DNA from: JADHUC01 sp964617665
GTDB taxonomy: Bacteria; Planctomycetota; Planctomycetia; Pirellulales; Pirellulaceae
Direction: 5' to 3'
NCBI GenBank assembly: GCA_964617665.1
Contig: CAZUAH010000567.1
Coordinates: forward strand, 1 to 8,887
Length of the DNA stretch: 8,887 nt
In this document: positions 1-7,000 of the stretch, piece by piece
Layout of the letters: each line of letters opens with the position of its first letter
Numbering within the stretch: the stretch's first letter is position 1
The notes under the pieces: generated by a model
The model's database searches: none
Seen by the model: the letters and a program-made list of their open reading frames with translations, nothing else
What the model was told of the DNA's origin: nothing
Translations under genes and position numbers: made by a program

Positions 1-6
1 AATCCC

Positions 7-24
7 GTGATTTACTGCAATCAC
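7..24. repeat. 6-bp inverted repeat downstream of the methyltransferase operon
   Basis: The arms GTGATT (7-12) and AATCAC (19-24) are perfectly complementary around a 6-base loop. The repeat lies about 30 bases beyond the stop codon of the last gene of the minus-strand operon, where a transcript end would be expected. It is AT-rich and has no clear T-tract on the minus strand, so it does not look like a classical intrinsic terminator. The half-site spacing does not match a CRP site (GTGA-N6-TCAC), because here ten bases separate GTGA from TCAC. It could be a chance repeat. Confidence 0.25.
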
Positions 25-55
25 AAACCTCACGCGTTCTTCGTGCGTGCGCTGA

Positions 56-679
56 CTACGCTGGTTTTCTCGCCACCACGTACGCCAGAGGCACCATGAA
101 TTGCACGACATCCTTCTCGATTACGTCAAACCCCGTCTCGGCAACAAGTTCATGGAAACTGGCCACGCTGAAACGTCGATACACGGGCATGCCATAGAGC
201 AATACCGCCACGCGCGACAGGATATGTGCCTTCAATCCCGCCCCGTGACAATACGTGGGTGCGACCAGCTTTCCACCGGGCTTGAGTACGCGCATGGCAT
301 TCTGCAAAACCTGCTTCGGCCACGGGACAACATGCAGAAGATTGGTGATCACGACTGCATCAAAAGTGGCATCATCGAAACCAAGGGCATCGGCGTTCCG
401 GCAGTTGAACGTGACGTTGGTGAGTCCCTTTTGCTCGACTTTGTCGCGGGCCACATCGAGCATTTTCTCGACAAGGTCCACGCCATCCACCTGCTTGCAC
501 TGCTGTGCTAGTGCCACCACCGACTCGCCCGTACCACAGCCCACATCGAGTACCCGCTCCACGGCCCCCACGTCTTCGGAAATCCTCGGTGCCAAGACCA
601 GAGCTTCACGACTGCCGATGTGCTCGTCATAGGTCGGTGCGTACCTGGCCCAGAACTTCGTGTCCCTCACGTTTTGCAT
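56..679 (-). CDS. Class I SAM-dependent methyltransferase (small, UbiE/Methyltransf_11-like)
   Basis: The product is a 207-residue cytoplasmic methyltransferase that should transfer a methyl group from S-adenosylmethionine to an unknown acceptor. The glycine-rich SAM-binding motif I, VLDVGCGTGE, is at residues 43-52. An acidic residue at about D68 (VDGVDLVEKML) would bind the ribose hydroxyls, and LKPGG at 132-136 is the usual motif near strand 5. The N-terminal FWARYAPTYDEHIG (9-22) is the typical entry helix of UbiE-like enzymes. The reading frame extends upstream to 751, but the ATG at 679 was chosen because homology-like sequence begins there and a longer form would overlap the preceding gene. 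No strong Shine-Dalgarno is visible. It lies 34 bases after the ThiF-like gene and is probably the last gene of the operon. The length fits the family and no key motif is missing. The substrate cannot be read from sequence; a product of the same cluster is the natural guess. Confidence 0.85.
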   Translation of the reverse strand: MQNVRDTKFWARYAPTYDEHIGSREALVLAPRISEDVGAVERVLDVGCGTGESVVALAQQCKQVDGVDLVEKMLDVARDKVEQKGLTNVTFNCRNADALGFDDATFDAVVITNLLHVVPWPKQVLQNAMRVLKPGGKLVAPTYCHGAGLKAHILSRVAVLLYGMPVYRRFSVASFHELVAETGFDVIEKDVVQFMVPLAYVVARKPA

Positions 680-713
680 TATCGAACCCGTTCTACATCG
701 CTGTGTAGGCAGG

Positions 714-1622
714 TTATGCTTCGTTACCATCGAGCTCATACCACACCACATCCTCTGTTAGCCAGTTTGGAATCCCGATCTGTCCGGTCTCGGCATTCCA
801 GAAGAACGAACTACCACGAAACGGGTCAAACATCTGCAGTACAGGAAACTCAATTACACGCGTGTTCCGCAGATCCATGCCGTTCAGGACGGCCGTATTC
901 TTGACCGCTTCCCAGGTCTGGGCGGAATTCACGAGAGACACGAACATCTTGCACGAACGCGGCGCGATCTGTGTCGCTCGAACCTGATCGAGAACCTCCG
1001 GATACAGACGCTCTTGACGGCCGGGAAACAAATTGATCTTCGCGTATTTGGGCAATGCCGCCTCATAGTCTACTTCCTTGACGTCCTGATGTTCCGTGCC
1101 GAAACCGCCAACAGACTCGAGCGAAACGCCCTGCTGGTGCGTAAATGTTGTGACGACCCAACAATTCGCCGTGCCAGGCCCGGCAATCATGCGTTTGCCC
1201 AATTGATAGGCCACCCTGGCAATGACGAAATTGGCCTCAAAATCACTGGTATTGAGAATCACAAGATCGCTGGCCTGAACAATGTCCCTGACAACAGGCT
1301 CGTCATTGCGGGTCAACTGTTGATTGAGAATATGCGTCTCACAGGCCGGGTTGATGCCCGCGAGATACTCCTGCCAAGCTTCTACTTTTGGCTTGCCGAT
1401 GTAGTCGGGGGTGAAAGGCAAACGGTTCAGGTTGCTGGCTTCGACCACGTCGAAATCAACAATGCTGAAATGCTGATATCCTGTGCGCAGCATCACATCG
1501 AGCACAGCGCCATTGCCCCCGGCCCCAAAGACGGCAATTTTGGTCTTGGCGATCGCCTCGTTGAGTTCGTTAGTAAAATTGAGAATGCCGGTCTGGCGCT
1601 TTACGATTTCATTCCAAATCAT
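714..1622 (-). CDS. ThiF/HesA/MoeB-family adenylyltransferase (E1-like)
   Basis: The product is a 302-residue Rossmann-fold enzyme of the E1-like superfamily, whose members activate a carboxylate as an acyl-adenylate using ATP. The nucleotide loop GAGGNGA is at residues 33-39. The acidic and arginine signature VDFDVVEASNLNR is at 55-67, with D56, D58, N64 and R67 in the expected places. The lysines of GKPKVEA (76-82) match the ATP-contacting region, and D127 in LNTSDFEANF matches the magnesium-binding aspartate. I see no pair of CxxC zinc motifs as found in MoeB and ThiF. The C-terminal 150 residues, which are rich in aromatic residues, do not resemble a sulfur-carrier partner site I know. 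The frame is open to 1727, but the ATG at 1622 is preferred because the E1 fold begins soon after it and a longer form would run into the upstream gene. It sits 52 bases after the larger methyltransferase. It could adenylate the carboxyl of an acyl amino acid or peptide made by the cluster. No small ubiquitin-like carrier is encoded in the window. Confidence 0.85.
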   Translation of the reverse strand: MIWNEIVKRQTGILNFTNELNEAIAKTKIAVFGAGGNGAVLDVMLRTGYQHFSIVDFDVVEASNLNRLPFTPDYIGKPKVEAWQEYLAGINPACETHILNQQLTRNDEPVVRDIVQASDLVILNTSDFEANFVIARVAYQLGKRMIAGPGTANCWVVTTFTHQQGVSLESVGGFGTEHQDVKEVDYEAALPKYAKINLFPGRQERLYPEVLDQVRATQIAPRSCKMFVSLVNSAQTWEAVKNTAVLNGMDLRNTRVIEFPVLQMFDPFRGSSFFWNAETGQIGIPNWLTEDVVWYELDGNEA

Positions 1623-1674
1623 GATCCGAGCCCCACTTCTTGAATGGAAGACTGCAACTGGTGAACACCTATCC

Positions 1675-2514
1675 TCAGCAGTCCGTACGCGTGTTCTTTC
1701 GCAACTGCCCACTTGCCACGAAGACACCGACCGCTCCCCATGCCAACGGGTCGTCTACGGCACCGTAGATCTCGTCGAGAAGTGCCTGCCCCTTCGCGCG
1801 AAGCGACGGATCAATCTGTTCCAGTTTGAAGCTGGTGGTAATGTCCAGAAACGGCTTCACTCCCAGTTCGTCCGAGGTCAGTGCGCTCACGCTCGTGCTC
1901 ACATTCGTCAGGCCGGCCTGCTTGAACAACATGCCCAGCTTTCGGCCAATGTATCGATCGCCGCCCTTCTGTCTTTGCCCTTCGACGGCCAAGCGAGTGA
2001 ACTCTTGGAAAGAGCTTTCGCATGGAACAAAGGTCAGCCAAGTGTCATCGACGTCGAGCACGCAAAGCGTTCCTTCCGGTTTCAACACGCGGCAGATTTT
2101 GTTCAAGGCGAGGATCGGCTCGCGCAAATGCTGGAACAGGAATCGCGAGTAGACGAAATCGAATTGGCCAAGCGCCGCATCGAGCGAGTAGACGTCGCCG
2201 CACTGGAACTTCAGATTGCGGACTCCGGCCGCTTCCTGCCGACGACGGGCCGTGGCGATCATCTTCTCGCTCAGGTCGACGCCCACAACTTCCCCATCTG
2301 CAACAAAGTCGGCGAGGGCGCACGAGAGAGTTCCCGGACCACAAGCCAAATCCAGCACCCGCATTCCGGGTCGCAAACCGGCCTTCACCCAGATTTCCCG
2401 CTCTACCTCCTGCGCTGCGGTGCCCTGCCGCTCCAATCGTGATAGTTCCCGGTCGTTGGCCGCGAAGGTCCCGAAATCGTAGGAGCCTGCACTTTCGTTC
2501 ACGCACGAGTTCAT
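1675..2514 (-). CDS. Class I SAM-dependent methyltransferase, 279 residues
   Basis: This is a second SAM-dependent methyltransferase and is clearly distinct from the smaller one at the operon end. Motif I, VLDLACGPGTL, is at residues 53-63. The acidic loop VVGVDLSEKMI (76-86) places D80 on the SAM ribose. CGDVYSLD (105-112) corresponds to motif II, and RVLKPEGTL (142-150) is the conserved turn before the last core strands. About 40 residues N-terminal and 120 residues C-terminal to the core probably form the acceptor-binding part, and I do not recognise them. The ATG at 2514 is well supported: GGAGG lies seven bases upstream, and the start overlaps the stop of the preceding gene as ATGA, which indicates translational coupling. 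The acceptor is unknown. The tight coupling to the acyltransferase gene suggests that both act on one pathway intermediate. The length is normal for the fold and no motif is damaged. Confidence 0.87.
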   Translation of the reverse strand: MNSCVNESAGSYDFGTFAANDRELSRLERQGTAAQEVEREIWVKAGLRPGMRVLDLACGPGTLSCALADFVADGEVVGVDLSEKMIATARRRQEAAGVRNLKFQCGDVYSLDAALGQFDFVYSRFLFQHLREPILALNKICRVLKPEGTLCVLDVDDTWLTFVPCESSFQEFTRLAVEGQRQKGGDRYIGRKLGMLFKQAGLTNVSTSVSALTSDELGVKPFLDITTSFKLEQIDPSLRAKGQALLDEIYGAVDDPLAWGAVGVFVASGQLRKNTRTDC

Positions 2515-3710
2515 ATTGCCACCTCCAATTCGCGTTCTAACGTTTCCAAGTCGGCCTCCATTGCCGCGGCCCGGCGGATGTCGCACCGGGCCGGCGCGTA
2601 TGCTGTTTCGCCCTGGCTCCGGACACGCCCGCTTAGTCGTTTCGCTACGTGGGTGATCAGCTTCAGGGCAGTGTCGGTGGAACGCTGGGCAATCCGGGTC
2701 AGCACCTGCGGTGAGACCATCAGCACCATCATCGGCGATCTTGCCCGGATTTCGTCGAGGCGGTGTTTTGCGTCAAGGAAACTCAGCTCGCCAAACACCT
2801 CGCCGGGGCCCAAAAGCTCGGCGCTGGTAGAGTCCGACGCCGTGCGCCGTTCGGCAGTGCCCGAGAGGACAATGAACAACTCATCACCCGTGTCGCCGTG
2901 CCGCAGAATCCGGTCGCCCTCACTGCATTCCAATACGGTTCCTCCTCTGGCAACCTCTTCTGTTTGCTCCGCGGTGAGGCCTGCGAATAGCCCTCTATCG
3001 TTCAATGCGAAACGCCTCCGAAATGCCGCAATGAACCGATCCGGATCAAGTTGTTCGTGCATCAGTCCGAGTCGGTCGGGAAACTCGGCGGCGAACCACC
3101 GGGCGGTCTCGTCCGAGTGCCGCATTTTTCGCGAGAGGGAGGCACAAGGAGACCGAACGGCTGTGAGATAGTCAGGGTCTTCTACCACCATCACCATCGG
3201 CACCCGGAAACCGACTTCGTCATTGACAAAACTCTCCGTGTATCGCTTCATACCTATGTGCGAGTAGAGCGGCACGAGGTTGGGAGCGACCTGGGCGAAG
3301 ACAAACCGGCCGCCGAGTTCGCAGAAGACCTTATAGGCGGCTCGAATGATCCTGGATGTGAGTGTCGTTCCGCGAAATTCCGGGGCGACCATGAAGAAGG
3401 TACAGAATATCCAGGATTCCGGGCCGTAGTACTCGAAACGGTCCAAGCCGTACCACTTCCGCCAGTGCGGCGGCACGTCGCCGCCCGGCCAGTGGTTCAG
3501 TCGCACAGTTCCCACGATATGTTCGTCACGCCGGGCATAGAGGAGGATGGCATTTTCATCGAACTCGTCGGTCAGCCTCTCACGCCGGTGATCTGCTGAG
3601 CGAGGTCGCTTGCCTTGTTCCACGACGTAGGTCTGGTAGCGGAAGTGACGGATCTCGTCACGTTCCTCCTCGGATTGTGCGATCATCACATCGTTGCCGG
3701 ACTTGGGCAT
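2511..3710 (-). CDS. GNAT/LuxI-fold N-acyl amino acid synthase-like acyltransferase fused to a cyclic-nucleotide-binding domain
   Basis: The product has 399 residues and two domains. Residues 8-185 resemble the FeeM/LuxI branch of the acetyltransferase fold, which transfers a long acyl chain from a carrier protein to an amino group. The signs are an RHFRYQTYVVEQ helix (21-32), an acidic DEFDENA segment (48-54), VGTVRL (66-71) ending strand 4, and APEFRG (109-114) at the position of the acyl-donor pyrophosphate loop. Residues 240-365 form a CAP-type effector domain. Its phosphate-binding cassette FGELSFLDAKHR (306-317) keeps the glutamate (E308) and arginine (R317) needed to hold a cyclic nucleotide. 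The last 20 residues look like a short coiled coil. The ATG at 3710 has GGAAGG six bases upstream; the open frame extends to 3857 without homology-like sequence. It is the first gene of the operon and faces the dehydrogenase-KAS fusion. There is no DNA-binding helix-turn-helix, so the nucleotide domain more likely controls the enzyme than transcription. Acyl donor and acceptor are unknown; a PEP-CTERM-type acyltransferase is an alternative. Confidence 0.8.
   Translation of the reverse strand: MPKSGNDVMIAQSEEERDEIRHFRYQTYVVEQGKRPRSADHRRERLTDEFDENAILLYARRDEHIVGTVRLNHWPGGDVPPHWRKWYGLDRFEYYGPESWIFCTFFMVAPEFRGTTLTSRIIRAAYKVFCELGGRFVFAQVAPNLVPLYSHIGMKRYTESFVNDEVGFRVPMVMVVEDPDYLTAVRSPCASLSRKMRHSDETARWFAAEFPDRLGLMHEQLDPDRFIAAFRRRFALNDRGLFAGLTAEQTEEVARGGTVLECSEGDRILRHGDTGDELFIVLSGTAERRTASDSTSAELLGPGEVFGELSFLDAKHRLDEIRARSPMMVLMVSPQVLTRIAQRSTDTALKLITHVAKRLSGRVRSQGETAYAPARCDIRRAAAMEADLETLERELEVAI
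2522..2526 (-). promoter_or_regulatory. Strong ribosome binding site for the larger methyltransferase
   Basis: On the minus strand GGAGG (then TGGCAAT) precedes the ATG at 2514 at near-ideal spacing. It lies inside the 3' end of the upstream acyltransferase gene. It decides the start codon against the longer open frame to 2586 and supports coupled translation of the two genes. Confidence 0.75.
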
Positions 3711-3716
3711 AAGCCG

Positions 3717-3722
3717 CCTTCC
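3717..3722 (-). promoter_or_regulatory. Ribosome binding site for the acyltransferase gene
   Basis: GGAAGG on the minus strand is separated by six bases from the ATG at 3710. It favours this start over the in-frame ATG at 3686, which has no purine-rich stretch before it, and over upstream codons in the open frame. Confidence 0.6.
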
Positions 3723-4021
3723 CGAGGCAATGCGAGAAGAATCAGTGACATCGGTCGGGCGAGTCAGACACGGAACCGCGCGCTGGAACGACTCGCTGGT
3801 CAAACGTAGGTGGCAGCCAACGCACCATGCTCTGGCGTCTCTCCAAAAAGATGCCATTCAGGACACGATGGAAAGGGATAGGAACGGATGAAGGAATCGC
3901 AGCAACAGAACGGGTTGCAGAAGTCAGAACGATGAGGATGCCGCGCCCGCCGGAAGTCGTATTTGACAAGCCGGCAAGCGAAACCAATCCTTTGCTGGTG
4001 CCATTCGCACAAACGCGACAC

Positions 4022-4025
4022 AGGA
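4022..4025 (+). promoter_or_regulatory. Ribosome binding site deciding the start of the fusion gene
   Basis: AGGA lies six bases before the ATG at 4032. The open frame begins earlier with a TTG at 3963. The residues between them are not like E1 alpha, whereas the sequence right after the ATG (SSHRYLDLYRAML) is a typical E1 alpha beginning, so the ATG is preferred. Confidence 0.6.
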
Positions 4026-4031
4026 ACAGCA

Positions 4032-7000
4032 ATGAGCAGCCACCGCTACCTGGATCTCTATCGCGCGATGCTCACCTCGCGGCAGATCGATCAGGTGGAA
4101 CTGGAACTTACGAACCGTGGTGAGGCATTCTTTCATGTTTCCGGCGCGGGCCATGAAGCATCCGTCGCGCTGATTCTGCATCTGATCGACGACGACTATC
4201 TGCACTGCCACTATCGTGACAAGGCACTGATGTTGGCGCGGGGTGTATCTGCACGCGACTTCTTCGACAGCCTGTACTGCAAACGCAGATCTCACTCCCG
4301 CGGTCGCCAGATGAGTGCCCACATGTCGGACCGGGAGCTGAATGTCTTGAGCATCGTCGGGCCGGTTGGAAACAGCGCGTTACAGGCGGTCGGCGTAGCT
4401 GCCGCGATTCGCGAACAGGCGAGTCAACCGATCGTTCTGTGCTCGGTTGGTGACGGAACGACACAGGAGGGAGAGTTTCTGGAGGCCATCGCCGAGGCCG
4501 TTCGCAGCCAACTTCCTGTGCTGTTCTTCGTCGAGAACAACCGTTGGGCCATCTCGACACGCACGGAGGAGCGGACGTTCTTTTCGACCCCCTACGGCGA
4601 ACAAGACGTCTTCTACGGCGTGCCAATCCAGCGAATCGACGGGCGCGATGTGTCAGCGGCTGACGAGAGGCTCGGCCCAATCATCCGCGAGATGCGGCAG
4701 TCGCGAGGGCCGGCGATTGTGGTGTTTGACGTCGACCGGTTGACCAGCCACACAAACGCCGACGATCAAACGATCTACCGTGATGAAGCTGATATCTCCA
4801 AGGCCCAAGCGACGGGCGACCCGATTCCGATCCTGGAACAGTGCCTGCTCCGAGACGGTGTACCCGATTCGCAATTGCGTGAAATCCGACAGCAGGTGAA
4901 GGACACGGTAGCCCGGGCGGAGAAGGAATCAGCACGGGGGCCCGAACCCAAGGCGTGGGCGACGGCCAAACGCCCCTTGCCGCTCGATCTGACCGATGCG
5001 GCAAGCGAGATGCGTGTGGACGGCGGCGACCTTGTCATGCGCGATGCCATTCGCGAAGTACTCCGCTCGCACCTGACTCACGACCCGTCAGCTACAATTT
5101 GGGGCCAAGACATTGACGACCCGAAAGGTGATGTCTTCGGTGTTACCAAAGGCCTGGGAACGGAGTTTGGGGACCGCGTCGGGAACTCACCGCTTTCGGA
5201 ATCAACAATCGCCGGGGTATCGATCGGCCGAGCCTTGGCCGGGCAACGACCGGTCGCGTTCATTCAATTTGCAGACTTCTTGCCAATCGCCTACAACCAG
5301 ATTGCCTCCGAGCTGGGGAGTCTCTATTGGCGAACCGATGGCAAATGGCCGGCACCGGTCATCCTCATGGTTCCGTGTGGGGGCTATCGTCCCGGCTTGG
5401 GACCGTTCCACGCTCAGTCACTCGAATCGGCCATAGCCCACATACCCGGCGTCGACGTCTTCATGCCATCAACGGCCGCCGACGCGGCAGGCCTGCTGAA
5501 CGCAGCGATCCGATCCGAGCGTCCGACAGTGTTCTTCTACCCAAAGAGCTGTCTTAATGATCCTGAGAACACGACTCGTGGTGTTGAACATCAACTCGTG
5601 CCAATCGGTCGAGCGCGAAAGGTCTGCAGCGGCGAGGATATTACTTTCCTGGCATGGGGGAATACAGTCCGATTGTGCCAACGAGCGGCGTATGCGCTGG
5701 AAAAGGCCGGTTTCGGAGCGGAACTGATCGACTTGCGTTGTCTTTCCCCGTGGGACGAAGACATGGTGACAGCTTCCGTTTCCAAGACCGGACGGTTGAT
5801 CGTTGTCCATGAGGACAACCATACGTGTGGCTTCGGCGCCGAAGTTCTTGCCACCATCACCGAAAGACTCCGCAAGCCAGTTGATATGCGGCGTGTTACG
5901 CGGCCCGATACCTATGTGCCCTGCAACTTCGCCAATCAGATCGATATCCTGCCTTCCTACAAATCGATCCTGACCGTGGCGGCGGATATGCTCGATCTGG
6001 ATTTGTACTGGCAGCAACGGGAGAAGCCATTGGACGGCGAAGCGTTGATCGAGGCAATCGGGTCCGGGCCTTCTGACGAAACCGTGCTGGTTGTGGAACT
6101 TTTCGTCAAGCCGGGTGACTCGATCGAGCGAGGCGACATCGTTGCAGCACTGGAAGCGACGAAGAGCGTATTCGAGTTGACTTCGCAGGTTAGTGGCGTG
6201 TTGGAGGAAGTTCTGGTCGAGGAAGGAGACACGATCGCCGTCGGCGCGCCAATGCTGCGAGTCAAGACCTACGAGTCCAACGCCCGGCCAAAGCCGGTTT
6301 CGCAGGAAGACCCCGGGAAGCCGGTGTTTCTGCGTCGAAGCAATCCTTCCGTCTCTCAACCGATCCGTCGCACGGCAGCGAGCGACTGCTCGGAGCGCCA
6401 AGCCAACCAAGTCGGAGTGGGTGCGATCTGCACGGCTCTGGGCGGGCTGTCGTTGAGCAACGAAGAACTGCTGTCCAGTGGTGTTGGAGGCAATGGAGCT
6501 GCGACACCGCGAATGAGTTCCGACGACATCACCCGCCGAACTGGTATCGAACGACGTTGCTGGGTGTTGCCGGGCGAAGACGCGGTGGGATTGGCCGCGG
6601 CAGCATGCGAACGCGCCCTGGAAACAGAGCGATTGACGCCCGCTGACTTCGACTTGGTGATCTGCTGCACGACCAGTCCAGCTTCCGTGACGCCGTCGAT
6701 GGCCTGTCGAGTGCTGGGAAGTCTATGCCGCGGCGCACACAACAGTACGGCGCAAGCCTACGACATCAACGCCGCATGTTCCGGCTACTTGTACGCGTTA
6801 CGGGCAGGTTACGACTTCCTGCAGAGTCAGCCCGCGGCGCGCGTGCTGCTCGTCACGTCCGAAGTGTTGTCGCCTTTGTTGGATCCGCAAGACCTCGACA
6901 CCTCAATTCTGTTCGGTGATGCTGCTTCAGCGACCGTACTCTACGGCCAGCAGCATGCGGACAGGGCTCGTGGCCGCCTCCGCCGCCCGACCCTGTCTTC

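Larger units (their letters stand above)
3711..4031. other. Divergent intergenic region between the operon and the large fusion gene
   Basis: This 321-base stretch must carry the promoters of both divergent units, but I see no clear sigma-70 pair on either strand. TTGACA at 3963-3968 is a perfect -35 hexamer for the plus strand. The hexamer at the best spacing downstream, AATCCT at 3986, is a poor -10. No CRP-like TGTGA-N6-TCACA palindrome is visible, although the acyltransferase carries a cyclic-nucleotide domain. Short open frames on both strands in this region (for example plus 3827-4123 and minus 3742-4032) resemble nothing I know and overlap the flanking genes, so I do not call them. Confidence 0.5.

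Noticed and set aside
1014..1643. Long plus-strand open frame of 209 codons opposite the ThiF-like gene
   Set aside because: It is antisense to a gene with clear E1 motifs, has no recognisable domain and no convincing ribosome binding site; GC-rich coding sequence often opens the opposite strand.
1483..2442. Plus-strand open frame of 319 codons opposite the larger methyltransferase
   Set aside because: The minus strand carries intact SAM-binding motifs and an overlapping start/stop with good Shine-Dalgarno, so this frame is a shadow.
3759..3796. Inverted repeat GCGAGTC / GACTCGC with a 24-base spacer in the divergent region
   Set aside because: A seven-base match at this distance is expected by chance about as often as not in 320 bases, and nothing else marks it as an operator.
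3963..4031. TTG at 3963 as the start of the fusion protein
   Set aside because: The extra 23 residues are unlike E1 alpha, while the ATG at 4032 has AGGA at good spacing and begins directly with typical E1 alpha sequence.
5469..6410. Minus-strand open frame of 313 codons inside the fusion gene
   Set aside because: It lies opposite the E1 beta and lipoyl domains, whose catalytic residues are all present, and its translation resembles no family.
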